Assembly (NCBI GenBank): GCA_002453155.1
Contig: DKGG01000062.1
Coordinates: 1 to 64,000, forward strand
Direction of reading: 5' to 3'
Length of the DNA: 64,000 bases
From: Bdellovibrionaceae bacterium UBA6776
Lineage (GTDB): Bacteria; Bdellovibrionota; Bdellovibrionia; Bdellovibrionales; UBA1609
Part shown: piece after piece, positions 43,991-53,023 of the stretch
Position numbering within the stretch: the stretch's first letter is position 1
How the letters are laid out: each line of letters begins with the position of its first letter
The notes under the pieces: model-generated
The model's database searches: none
What the model saw: the letters and a program-made list of their open reading frames with translations, nothing else
Told to the model about the DNA's origin: nothing
Translations under genes and position numbers: made by a program

Positions 43991-44470
43991 GTGGCTCCCA
44001 ACGATGTACGGTTTGAACTTCAAGAAATTGATTTTGATTTTGTAAAGCCTATTTGGCACGAATTTCTTTGGCCAAATAGAAAAACTCCCATTTTGCCAAC
44101 ATCCCCAATTGAGTTTATGGGTGATTATGACAAGTCCTTGTTGAAATCACAGCCACATTTTTATGGCGTCTTTTTAGGCGGAGAGTGGGTAGGTATCAAC
44201 AGCGGGTTCAAGACAAATTTTGACGGTTTTCGGAGCCGTGGGCTTTTTGTTAAGAAAGAGTATAGGAGAAAAGGTATATCTCAAATGCTATTTCGAGCTT
44301 GTGAGCGAGATGCCATTAAATCTAAATCTAAGTTCCTATGGAGCATGCCAAGAAAAACTGCCTTTCCAAGTTATTTGAAATTTGGCTTTATGCAAACGTC
44401 CGACTGGATTGACGAGAAATACGAATTTGGACCTAACTGCTTTGTGAGGAAACAAATTGTTGATATTTGA
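43991..44470 (+). CDS. GNAT-family N-acetyltransferase
   Basis: The 159-aa protein shows the acetyl-CoA pyrophosphate loop in SRGLFVKKEYRRKGISQMLFRAC (residues about 78-100; RRKGIS) and a typical GNAT end FPSYLKFGF. The substrate is unknown. The start is GTG, three bases after the preceding gene. From here on the base composition shifts to more A and T. Confidence 0.78.
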   Translation: MAPNDVRFELQEIDFDFVKPIWHEFLWPNRKTPILPTSPIEFMGDYDKSLLKSQPHFYGVFLGGEWVGINSGFKTNFDGFRSRGLFVKKEYRRKGISQMLFRACERDAIKSKSKFLWSMPRKTAFPSYLKFGFMQTSDWIDEKYEFGPNCFVRKQIVDI

Positions 44471-44513
44471 GGTGCATTTTTTGTCAAAGCGTCCAATCTC
44501 TAGGCAGGCCTCA

Positions 44514-44543
44514 TTGGATTTGGATGGTTTAAACTGCTAAAAT
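44514..44543 (+). promoter_or_regulatory. Weak promoter candidate for the tyrosinase-like gene
   Basis: TTGGAT (44514-44519), an 18-bp spacer and TAAAAT (44538-44543) lie 65 bp ahead of the ATG at 44608. The -10 matches five of six positions and the -35 only three. It is given as a candidate only. Confidence 0.3.
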
Positions 44544-44607
44544 CACAGCAATTTTCTGAAAAAAAGCTTCGCGGGCATGTGGCTCAAAAGTTGCTGAGTG
44601 TAAATGT

Positions 44608-45672
44608 ATGAAAAATCTTATTTTAACTGTGACGGTATTTCTTTCGGGCGTTGCCTCTGGCCAATCCTCAAATTCCTTTATTTGTGGATCTACGCAGACT
44701 TACTCACTCTCTGAATATGATGCCCAGTCTATCATATACTTAAGCAATTTGAGTTCCAAGCATCCTGACCCAGACCATTTTGAACAATGTGGACTCCCTG
44801 GTTTAGATTGGAAAGTATGTAAATCCTGCAGTTCAAAAAAATCAGAAGATATGTTGGTCAATGTGCTCGATATGCTTTCTTCGAAAGAACATCGAGATTG
44901 GCACTATTATTGGCATTCGATCAGACGAGAACTAAGTTTTGATTTGAACAACTTACCTCCGTCAATTGGGCGGTTGAATGAATTGGTCGACTCAGGTTGG
45001 ATCAAAATGAAAGAAAAGAAGGATCAATACAGTCGACAAGATTTTGCACAGTTCATAAAAGATCATTCAAGTGGCGGCCTTCTTGCGGGCGAAGATTTTT
45101 TATTTATGCATCGGCAAATGATAAAAATGGTTCAGGTAGAACTTGCTGCTAGAGGTGACAGTTGCATTGCTCCTTGGTACGAGCTTCCAAATTCTGTCTT
45201 GGATTCAGAGTGGGCTGTGCCCCGAGCAGTCTATTTAAAGGAAAAGGGTAAAGATATTTCCTATGAGCAAAATGAATTAGATAACATCTTAAGTATGTCT
45301 GAACAGTTGAGAGATGTGGGGTACTTAAGTCGAACTTCTTTGAATGACCTTGGAGTTGATATTGAGAATATGATTCATGGGAAACTACATATTTTATATG
45401 CGGCTCCAAATGGAGGTTGTTTAGATCCACGTACGGACAATCGAAAACAATGCAGCGACTTAACTCACGATCGATCTTCGCATGTAAATAAATATTTTTG
45501 GAAACTTCATGGATTCATTGACCAATTGATAGGGGACTGGCTGGAAGTTAACGGGTATTCTTACATTTACAGAGATTGCTCTGAATCACCAATCCCACAG
45601 AAATGTTATCAATGGAAAGGAACTTGGCTTGGAAATGAGCCCTACAAGAATGTTGGAGCAAAGGGCTCTTAG
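44608..45672 (+). CDS. Exported tyrosinase-like copper protein (divergent)
   Basis: The 354-aa protein has a signal peptide (1-18). The order of histidine motifs follows the type 3 copper fold. DWHYYWH (about 98) could give the first CuA His, and LFMHRQMIKMVQ (about 172) resembles FLPWHR. APWYELPNS resembles the PYWDW block, MIHGKLHI (about 262) resembles HNxxH, and KYFWKLHGFIDQLIGDW (about 300) resembles FxxHHxxxDRxW with one His missing. Several Cys residues suggest disulfides. It may be an oxidase/monooxygenase or a degenerate relative. The call rests on motif order read by eye. Confidence 0.55.
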   Translation: MKNLILTVTVFLSGVASGQSSNSFICGSTQTYSLSEYDAQSIIYLSNLSSKHPDPDHFEQCGLPGLDWKVCKSCSSKKSEDMLVNVLDMLSSKEHRDWHYYWHSIRRELSFDLNNLPPSIGRLNELVDSGWIKMKEKKDQYSRQDFAQFIKDHSSGGLLAGEDFLFMHRQMIKMVQVELAARGDSCIAPWYELPNSVLDSEWAVPRAVYLKEKGKDISYEQNELDNILSMSEQLRDVGYLSRTSLNDLGVDIENMIHGKLHILYAAPNGGCLDPRTDNRKQCSDLTHDRSSHVNKYFWKLHGFIDQLIGDWLEVNGYSYIYRDCSESPIPQKCYQWKGTWLGNEPYKNVGAKGS

Positions 45673-45676
45673 GGTG

Positions 45677-46063
45677 CTAAGTTAACTTTATTTGGTTATA
45701 AATTTTTGACTCTATTCTATTTCCACGGGCTCCTTTGTGCCAAATCCTAGAGTAGAGGTGGCGATAGAATCTAGATTTGTAAGTCTTTGTGATTATGACA
45801 GAATTTTTTTGAGATCCCATTTCTACATGAACGTGTTTTAGCCATCCGATCTTTTTAAAAAATCCATTGAGCGCCCCCGCGCTATTGTCTATGCCATAAA
45901 AATTAAAAAAGTCAATCGGGTCATTAAATTTTTTGTTTACGGGATTTTTAGGAATGAGTTCAAATCTAAATCGATAACCGACATTTGATGAAGTTTTTGG
46001 AATTACGGCACAAGCACTTGTTGCCAAAAGTGTAATCAAAAAATTTCTTCGATTATTCATCAT
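45677..46063 (-). CDS. Exported protein with twin-arginine-like signal, function unknown
   Basis: The ATG at 46063 is chosen because GAGG lies six bases before it. The 128-aa product starts NNRRNFLITLLATSACA, which has a twin-arginine motif and a Cys that could be lipidated. The mature part is basic and shows no recognisable family. It is convergent with the tyrosinase-like gene, with stops four bases apart, so a functional link (for example Tat-exported partner) is only a guess. Confidence 0.6.
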   Translation of the reverse strand: MMNNRRNFLITLLATSACAVIPKTSSNVGYRFRFELIPKNPVNKKFNDPIDFFNFYGIDNSAGALNGFFKKIGWLKHVHVEMGSQKNSVIITKTYKSRFYRHLYSRIWHKGARGNRIESKIYNQIKLT

Positions 46064-46163
46064 CGGGAACCTCATCTCTGAATATAGCTTAACCATAGGC
46101 AAGGTTTTGGTCAAATTTTACGAGTACTAGTGCGATCTTAAAGGGGCAAGTTTTTCTAGTGTA

Positions 46164-47093
46164 TCAAATTGATCCACGAGGAGACAGTTGTTGAGCTAGA
46201 CTTAAGTGTGATGTTTTGAAAATCTCGTCACAGAAGGGTAATTTCGCCTTCAGTGTCGATCGGTATTTTTGATCGAGATTTTGCAAATATTCGTATCCTG
46301 TAAATTTGGGGCGGCTTTCAAATTCAAAATAATTCGAATATATTTCTGACTTTAAATCATAATTTGAGGGTTTGTAGGGAATTTGGTTTTGAAGCAATTT
46401 CTCCACTATTGGGTCTCGTAGGTATGCTAGAATAATTTCAGGGGTATATTGAAAAAAACCAGCGCAACCTTGAATTCGATTGGCAATTAGGAACTTATAG
46501 ATAGAGGCCACCTTCTCTCGTTCATAGAGCACCCAATCGTTATTTTCTTTTTTTAAGTAACAATCGCCACTCCCTATCACAGGGTATCCATTGCTTAGAG
46601 ATGCAATTTTCATAACTTTCATTAAGGATGGGAATTGAGGGGTTACACATTGGGAATTGTGAGCTAGCCTTAAGAACTCGTCACTCGCAAAAAAGTCCAC
46701 TATATTGAGGTCAAAGATCTCATGGGAAATCTTGTGCTTCCGCGTGAAATCCACAGCAAATTGAATATCATGTCGGTTTAATCCGTCATTGAATCTTATT
46801 GAAACGGCTTTGAATTTTATTTTGGCTGCAAGAAAAGAGAGTGCAACAATTTCAGAATCAATTCCTCCAGACATGAATATCCACGGGAGTCGACTGGTCT
46901 TCGAACTTATGATCTGAGCGGCATGAAGGCACTCTGACCGGAAGTCGCCAGACTCTCTTTCGCATGGCCCATATTTCACCACCCATCTATCGCTAGCGGA
47001 GCACCGCAATTGGAACCATGAATCATTATAACCAAATTTAAAATGATTCTTATGCGTAAGCTCTAGCCTGTGATTGGTGAGCAGGTTGTCCAT
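46164..47093 (-). CDS. PP-loop ATP pyrophosphatase, asparagine-synthetase-like without glutaminase domain
   Basis: The 309-aa protein has the PP-loop FMSGGIDSEIVALSFL (about 73-88) and downstream strands typical of the asparagine synthetase C-terminal domain. It has no N-terminal glutaminase domain, so ammonia or another amine, rather than glutamine, would be used to open an adenylated carboxylate. It is divergent from the kinase-led operon at 47172, with 78 bp between starts. Its role in that pathway is inferred from position only. Confidence 0.75.
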   Translation of the reverse strand: MDNLLTNHRLELTHKNHFKFGYNDSWFQLRCSASDRWVVKYGPCERESGDFRSECLHAAQIISSKTSRLPWIFMSGGIDSEIVALSFLAAKIKFKAVSIRFNDGLNRHDIQFAVDFTRKHKISHEIFDLNIVDFFASDEFLRLAHNSQCVTPQFPSLMKVMKIASLSNGYPVIGSGDCYLKKENNDWVLYEREKVASIYKFLIANRIQGCAGFFQYTPEIILAYLRDPIVEKLLQNQIPYKPSNYDLKSEIYSNYFEFESRPKFTGYEYLQNLDQKYRSTLKAKLPFCDEIFKTSHLSLAQQLSPRGSI

Positions 47094-47171
47094 TGGCCGA
47101 ATGTATCAAATTTAGGTGAATCCCGGAAATAATTTGGTAGGATTTTGGGATTCAAATTTAGAGGTATTATA

Positions 47172-48068
47172 TTGAGAGAACTTTCCGTGAACTTTGTCCG
47201 AGGCCTTTTGGAAAGCCAATGTCCTGACATGAGAATAGATTCATTAGAATCCTATCCCAACGCTGGGGCTATGAATCTAATCTTTAAAATGAACAAGAAT
47301 ATTTTAATTCGTCTTCCAAATGGTCAAATTTCGGAAGATCAATTATCAAGGGAAATTTGCAGTTTAAGGCACATTAAGCCCTTGGGTCGTTTGGCATTTC
47401 CAGAACTTCTATTTTTAGGTAAAAGTACTTTTGATTACAAATATAATTGGGCGATTTTTCGATGGATTCCTGGGGTCTCACTGAGTTTTAGTAAAGTAAT
47501 GGATAGGTCCTCACTCATAGAGCCATTAGTAGCATTCTTGAGTCACTTGAGGCTTCACAACAATATTAAGGACAGCCAATTGATTCCTTCTAAAAGCAAC
47601 TATTTTCGAGGTGGAAGTTTGAGCTTGAGAACGAAATGGGTTGAGGATTGCATCTCAATCTTGCCGGCTTCCATTCCCAAAAGTGATCTATTGGGAGTTT
47701 GGCGTGAAGCTACCGCTTCAGTTTCCCATAAAGAGGATTGCCTTGTTCATGGAGATCTACATCCAGGAAATATTCTTGTAGATGATTCCAATTTGTGCGG
47801 GATCATTGATTTTGGCTGCGCCGCGATAGGTGATCCAGCCTGTGATCTTTTGCCAGCATGGTCTATTTTCGATTCAGTTGAAAGGAGAAGATTTGTAGGT
47901 GCGCTTTGTATTGACAGATCAGAATATTTAAGGGGAAGGGGTTGGGCGCTTTCCTTTGCTCTTGGCGCCATATCTGAATTTCCTGGAGAGAATCTTGGAA
48001 AAATTGGTGAATTTACGCTTAAACAGATTTTAGATGATTTACCACCAAACAGTGAGCCGGTCGATTGA
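47172..48068 (+). CDS. Aminoglycoside phosphotransferase (APH)-family kinase
   Basis: The 298-aa protein carries the APH/choline-kinase active site: Brenner motif VHGDLHPGNIL with the catalytic Asp, and the metal-binding IIDFGCAAIGDPACDL. The N-lobe is short but has ILIRLPNG for nucleotide binding. The TTG start at 47172 has AGAGG seven bases upstream and is preferred over a TTG at 47145. It leads a tight operon with the E1, aminotransferase and radical SAM genes, so its substrate is probably a small hydroxylated intermediate and not an antibiotic. Confidence 0.82.
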   Translation: MRELSVNFVRGLLESQCPDMRIDSLESYPNAGAMNLIFKMNKNILIRLPNGQISEDQLSREICSLRHIKPLGRLAFPELLFLGKSTFDYKYNWAIFRWIPGVSLSFSKVMDRSSLIEPLVAFLSHLRLHNNIKDSQLIPSKSNYFRGGSLSLRTKWVEDCISILPASIPKSDLLGVWREATASVSHKEDCLVHGDLHPGNILVDDSNLCGIIDFGCAAIGDPACDLLPAWSIFDSVERRRFVGALCIDRSEYLRGRGWALSFALGAISEFPGENLGKIGEFTLKQILDDLPPNSEPVD

Positions 48069-48098
48069 CACAGGTAAATCTTATTTTTAGAGGTTTTG

Positions 48099-50165
48099 AT
48101 GTTCTTTAAGCCTAATGTTGAGGACGAAAATATGGGTTTGGAATATAAATTTTCCTGCACGTCACCCTTGGAAAAAGCCTTCGAAAAAATGCTACTCCTT
48201 CGGAAAACTGAAAGCTTGATCGAATCATTACTAGAGTCTGGAAAAATATATGGTCCCTGTCATTTGGGGCTTGGGCAGGAAGCCGTTTCTGTAGGAGTAA
48301 TTGACTGTCTGCAAAATGAAGATGCTGTATTTGCTGGGCATAGAGGTCACAACGCATATATTGCGAAAACCAATGATATTTTTGGTTTGCTTTCAGAGCT
48401 TGGGAGAAAGGCCTCTGGATGTTCCCGTGGATATGGTGGATCCACGTTTTTAACTAACAAAGCTCGCGGGTTTTGGGGAACTATGCCAATTCTTTCGGGT
48501 CCGATTGGTGCTGCCGCTGGTGTATCCTTTGGATCAAAGCTGATTGGCCGAGGTCAAATTACGGTAGTCTTTATTGGGGACAGCTTGGCGGAACAAGGAA
48601 TCTTTCATGAGGTACTAAATTTTTCATCTTTATACAGATTGCCGATACTGTTTGTTTGCGAAAATAACGGATACTCATGCAATGTTAAAATTAATGATCG
48701 TCAGCCAGCAAGATCAATTGTCGATCTTGCTGAAGCGCAAAAGATTCCAGCTATTTCTACGGACGGGAATAACTATTTTGAAGTAGTAAAGGCAACAGAT
48801 CGGCTACTAGAAATTTGTCGAAGTGATGACGGCCCGGTTTTTTTAGAGGCTAAAACATTTCGCCAGAGTAGTCACACTGGATTTGTACGAAGCAAAGATA
48901 TTGGAGTCGAAAGAGACTGTGATGAAATTAAATATTGGAATGCCCGTGATCCGATCGTTCAATTTAAAAAGGTAAATTGCTTCAATGATTTACACTATTG
49001 GGAAAACCTAGAAGTTAAATTGACCTATAAAATTTCAAATTTTTTGGATAGGACATGGAAAGCTGTAGAGTCTAAAAGTGAAGTTGATCCAAAGGAGTTT
49101 TACGGTAAATCACTAAGCGATAAAGTTGAATTAAGTTCGATCGAAAATATCAAATTTAGACCTGAGGTCTTTGGAAATCTCGATAAAAAAAATCACACTT
49201 ATTTGGAAGTTTTGCAGGACGCAATTCAAGAGATCATTCAGGCAGATCCTAAGGTCCTTATTATTGGTCAAGGGCAATCAAGCCCGTGGGACTCTGGGAA
49301 ATGGGTTGCAAAATTTTTCAAAGAGTTTGACGGGCGACAAATCTTCGAGACTCCCGTGTCTGAAGCTGCAACTACTGCCGTAGGGATTGGACTTGCGATT
49401 TATGGATTGCGCGCGATTGTTACTCATCCAAGATTTGATTTCATGCTTCTAGCGATGGATCAAATTGTAAATCAAGCCGCAAAAATTCATTTTATGTCGG
49501 GAGGAAAAATTCGTGTTCCATTGGTAGTTCGAGTTCAACTTTATCGAGGAAATGGACAGGGAGCCCAACACTCTCAATCACTTCACAGTATGTTTTCTCA
49601 TGTTCCGGGATTAAAGGTATTTATGCCAGCGGTACCAACAGATGTTTCAACTCTTTTGAAAATTGCCGTATATTCTGATGATCCGGTTCTGTTTATTGAT
49701 GATAAGTGGTTACATGATTGGAATAATTTTATGCCGGATCAAACTGATATAGATCCAATTAATCCAGGTCCACGATGCATATGTGAAGGCACAGATATTA
49801 CGATCGTGGGTATAGGATATACGACTCGCCTGTGTTATGAGGCAGCATTGGAACTGAAAGCAATGGGAATACAAGCAGAGGTCTTTGACCTTCGAGTTTT
49901 GAATCCACTAGATTGTCAATTAATTGTTGAGTCAGTTAAAGTAACAGGAAAAATTTTGGTTGTAGATATGGCTTGGCGTAATTGCGGGGTTGCAGGTGAA
50001 GTTTTGGCCCAGGTATTTGAGCATATGAGCTCAATTCAAAAGCCTTGCTTTTATTCGAGGCGTCTGACTCTTCCATCAACTGGCGCTCCCGCATCAGGAG
50101 TGCAAGAGTCGGATTTCTACTTTGATAGGAAGGTCATTCTTGAAGAGGTTATGAAAGGATTTTAA
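48099..50165 (+). CDS. Fused alpha/beta TPP-dependent E1 component of a 2-oxo acid dehydrogenase-type enzyme
   Basis: The N-terminal half (about 25-330) is an E1-alpha domain with LGLGQEAVSVG, FAGHRGHNAY and a TPP motif FIGDSLAEQG...ENNGYS. The second residue of the usual GDG is kept, but the third is Ser. The C-terminal half (about 365-685) is E1-beta with ETPVSEAATTAVGIGLA and PLVVRVQLYRGNGQGAQHSQS. Single-chain alpha-beta fusions are less common than separate subunits. No E2 or E3 gene is present, so it may act as a carboligase or decarboxylase. GAGG lies five bases before the ATG. Confidence 0.85.
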   Translation: MFFKPNVEDENMGLEYKFSCTSPLEKAFEKMLLLRKTESLIESLLESGKIYGPCHLGLGQEAVSVGVIDCLQNEDAVFAGHRGHNAYIAKTNDIFGLLSELGRKASGCSRGYGGSTFLTNKARGFWGTMPILSGPIGAAAGVSFGSKLIGRGQITVVFIGDSLAEQGIFHEVLNFSSLYRLPILFVCENNGYSCNVKINDRQPARSIVDLAEAQKIPAISTDGNNYFEVVKATDRLLEICRSDDGPVFLEAKTFRQSSHTGFVRSKDIGVERDCDEIKYWNARDPIVQFKKVNCFNDLHYWENLEVKLTYKISNFLDRTWKAVESKSEVDPKEFYGKSLSDKVELSSIENIKFRPEVFGNLDKKNHTYLEVLQDAIQEIIQADPKVLIIGQGQSSPWDSGKWVAKFFKEFDGRQIFETPVSEAATTAVGIGLAIYGLRAIVTHPRFDFMLLAMDQIVNQAAKIHFMSGGKIRVPLVVRVQLYRGNGQGAQHSQSLHSMFSHVPGLKVFMPAVPTDVSTLLKIAVYSDDPVLFIDDKWLHDWNNFMPDQTDIDPINPGPRCICEGTDITIVGIGYTTRLCYEAALELKAMGIQAEVFDLRVLNPLDCQLIVESVKVTGKILVVDMAWRNCGVAGEVLAQVFEHMSSIQKPCFYSRRLTLPSTGAPASGVQESDFYFDRKVILEEVMKGF

Positions 50166-50167
50166 CT

Positions 50168-51487
50168 GTGACGAATGGAGAGAAGCTTGCTTTAGGGAAT
50201 GTAGATCTAAATAGCCATATTCATCCTCATACTAATCTTGAAGCCTTGAATTTACATGGGAAACCCATGATCTTGAGCCACGGAAAAGGAATCCATGTAT
50301 TCGATACGGAAGGCAAAAAGTATATAGATGGAATATCCGGACTGTGGTCGGTAAATTTGGGTTATAGTTGCGAAGATATCCTTTCAAATATTGAAAATCA
50401 AATGAATGCCCTGCCTTTTGGGAGCACGCATTCTTGGCAATCAAATGTTCCTGTTATTAAGCTTTCAGAGAAATTAAAAGACTTTGAACCAAACCTATTT
50501 TCAGGTGCTGTATATGCAAATTCAGGTTCAGAGGCTATAGAACTAGGTTTGTTTACAGCGAAAAAATTTTGGGAGAGTAAGGGGAGTCCGTCTAAAAAGC
50601 AAATTGTTTGTCTTGGAGGAGGCTACCATGGTTCAACTTATTTGACTCGAGCGCTGAGCTATAATGGTGACAGTGTCGAGAGAAGTCTGCTCGGCATTCA
50701 TATTGTCAATCCTGAGGATCGTAAGAGCTACAATAGAATGGACGTAAAGATTGCAAGGAAGGTTGGTCATGAAATTCAGCAGATTGGCTCGGAAAAAGTA
50801 GGTCTCTTTGTTATGGAAACAATTCAATTGAGGAATGGTTTAGTTGTGCCCGACGAGCATTTTTTTAAGGAGTTGAACGGTATTTTATCTGAGTTAGATG
50901 TGCTCCTTTTTCTTGATGAGTGCGTAACCGGAATGGGGAGATGTGGTGATTGGTTCGGATTCTCAAGTTTGGGAGGTCGTCCTGACATGGTTGCTATGAG
51001 TAAGGGGTTGTCTTCAGGATATCAACCAATCTCGTGCCTTCTGTTGTCTCACCGAGTTCGTGAGTCAATTGTTGAAGCTGGATTTTTTGATGCGGGATTT
51101 TCCACAAGCGGGCACCCGATTGCGTGCAGTGCTGCATTGGGGTGTATAGATTATTTGGAGAAAAACAATATATTTGAAAAATTAAAAAGTGAAATTCTCC
51201 CCCATTTTAATAGTTTGCTTAAGATGGTGGGATTGATTTGTGAAATAATTAATGTCTATTCTTATGGGTTGATTGCAACAATCAATTTTTCAGGCCTTAG
51301 AGAAGGTGATTTTATTGCGAGTGCAGTTAAAAACGAGTGCCTCCGCAGTGGTTTGATCGTGAAGAATATAGGGAGTAATGTTCTCCTCTGCCCACCTCTG
51401 GTCACAGAAAAAGGTGACCTGTCTGAAATTTTTGAAATCTTGAAGGCATCAATTTTAAAAGTTAAAACTAAGAACGTTGAGATGTAG
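50168..51487 (+). CDS. Class III aminotransferase (PLP-dependent)
   Basis: The 439-aa protein has the fold-type I class III layout: GKGIHVFDTEGKKYIDGISGLW at the N-terminus, YANSGSEAIELGLFTAKKFW, LGGGYHGSTY, LFLDECVTGMGRCGDWFG, and the PLP lysine in VAMSKGLSSGYQP. The product is typically an amine made from an aldehyde or ketone. The GTG start lies two bases after the E1 gene. It could transaminate the ketone made by that enzyme; this is inference. Confidence 0.9.
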   Translation: MTNGEKLALGNVDLNSHIHPHTNLEALNLHGKPMILSHGKGIHVFDTEGKKYIDGISGLWSVNLGYSCEDILSNIENQMNALPFGSTHSWQSNVPVIKLSEKLKDFEPNLFSGAVYANSGSEAIELGLFTAKKFWESKGSPSKKQIVCLGGGYHGSTYLTRALSYNGDSVERSLLGIHIVNPEDRKSYNRMDVKIARKVGHEIQQIGSEKVGLFVMETIQLRNGLVVPDEHFFKELNGILSELDVLLFLDECVTGMGRCGDWFGFSSLGGRPDMVAMSKGLSSGYQPISCLLLSHRVRESIVEAGFFDAGFSTSGHPIACSAALGCIDYLEKNNIFEKLKSEILPHFNSLLKMVGLICEIINVYSYGLIATINFSGLREGDFIASAVKNECLRSGLIVKNIGSNVLLCPPLVTEKGDLSEIFEILKASILKVKTKNVEM

Positions 51488-51490
51488 GAA

Positions 51491-53023
51491 ATGGAAATTT
51501 TAATATTTACTGAATGCAATGGCTCTCCTGGATTTGGAAGGGACGCCGGAGCATACACAGTTGCCTCTAGATTGCGAGATGCTGGATTTTCTGTTCAAGT
51601 AATAGATTTTTTTTCATTTATAGATGAGCAATTGATGATGAAACTGGTGAGAAAGTTTGTTAGTGATGAAACATTATTTGTTGGATTTTCATCAACACAC
51701 ATAACTACATCGATGCCTGATAACAAAGTTGGAGTTTATAAAAAGAACAATCGAACTCAGGACAATAACAGTTGGAACGTATACTTTCCGTTTAGCCAAG
51801 ACCGAATGGAGAACTATTTTAACATCATAAAATCTAAAAACCCTCAGGTTAAAATACTGGTGGGTGGTCAGAAAGTTATTCAGAAACAAAATCTTCAAAG
51901 ATCTCATCCAGGGGTGGATATTTGGGTATCTGGGAACGCAGATGTATCTGTGGTTCAAATTGCAAGGCGTTTAAAGAAAGGAGAGGACCTTCGAGGTAAA
52001 CTTTTTGAGTGGGAGTTCCCTAAATTTGAAAATTTTAATTCGACGCCAACATCCTGGCATTCAAATGATTTAATTCATCCAGATGAGGCCTTGCCCTTGG
52101 AGATTTCTAGGAGCTGTCCGATGAATTGCGCGTTTTGTGATTTTCCAAAAAAGAGAAGGGGTGAGCTTACTAAATCCTATGATGTGGTCAAGTTTGAGAT
52201 ATTGAACAACTATGAACGGCATGGGACCAAAAGGTATTTTATTACAGATCCTTTGGTGAATGAAAGTTTAGAAAAGATGTCAATGATTGCCGAACTTTTC
52301 ACTTCTTTGCCCTTTGATATAGAATGGTCTGGTTTTATCCGTTTGGATTTGCTGAAGAAATATCCAGAGATGGTTTCTATGATTGAGAGATCCGGAGCAA
52401 AATGTCTTCAGTTTGGAATCGAATCAAATAATGACAGTGCTCTGAAGAGGGTGGGTAAAAGGATGCCCTTTTCAGAAATTGAGGAGTTGCTAATGGCTCT
52501 AAAACAGCGATGGGGAGATAAAATCCTTCTTTGCTCAGGATTCGTATTAGGATTGCCTGGGGATACGGAGGAGTCTATTCAAGACTTATTTTGTTGGCTT
52601 TCCTCATCGAAGTTGCTGCACTATTTTGAGATTACGCCTCTTTTCATCGGACCTTATAATAAATCTAGGGAACCTATAGTCCATTTTTCACAAATTCAAA
52701 AGAATCCGGGTGCTTGGGGGTATGAAATAGGCCAAGGTGTTGATGGTTGTGGGCGTACAGTTGAAAATTGGCTTCAGACAGAAACAGGACTAACTAAGTT
52801 TAAATGTGTCGAACTTTTGGAGGAGTTTCAAAAAGGGGAAGCTTGGAAAAACAGACTGATTGGTGCAGCTTACTCATATATGAGGTGTAGGAATTTAGGC
52901 TTTAGTCACGAAGAAAACCTGTTAAGCACCGCAAATAATAATGAATTTATCGAGACAGCAATTGAAAGATATAAAGAATTGGGTGAAAAATATTTCGAAA
53001 ATCTCTTTCGCAAAATCTGCTAG
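51491..53023 (+). CDS. Radical SAM protein with N-terminal cobalamin-binding-like domain
   Basis: The 510-aa protein has an N-terminal Rossmann-type domain (about 1-165) like the B12-binding domains of this class, but the DxHxxG histidine motif is not visible. The radical SAM core (about 195-400) has ISRSCPMNCAFCDFP, with the CxxxCxxC cluster site, and LQFGIESNNDSALKRVGKR. It should make a 5'-deoxyadenosyl radical to modify a pathway intermediate. The gene starts three bases after the aminotransferase. Its stop overlaps the stop of the 2OG oxygenase on the other strand (shared CTAG). Confidence 0.85.
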   Translation: MEILIFTECNGSPGFGRDAGAYTVASRLRDAGFSVQVIDFFSFIDEQLMMKLVRKFVSDETLFVGFSSTHITTSMPDNKVGVYKKNNRTQDNNSWNVYFPFSQDRMENYFNIIKSKNPQVKILVGGQKVIQKQNLQRSHPGVDIWVSGNADVSVVQIARRLKKGEDLRGKLFEWEFPKFENFNSTPTSWHSNDLIHPDEALPLEISRSCPMNCAFCDFPKKRRGELTKSYDVVKFEILNNYERHGTKRYFITDPLVNESLEKMSMIAELFTSLPFDIEWSGFIRLDLLKKYPEMVSMIERSGAKCLQFGIESNNDSALKRVGKRMPFSEIEELLMALKQRWGDKILLCSGFVLGLPGDTEESIQDLFCWLSSSKLLHYFEITPLFIGPYNKSREPIVHFSQIQKNPGAWGYEIGQGVDGCGRTVENWLQTETGLTKFKCVELLEEFQKGEAWKNRLIGAAYSYMRCRNLGFSHEENLLSTANNNEFIETAIERYKELGEKYFENLFRKIC

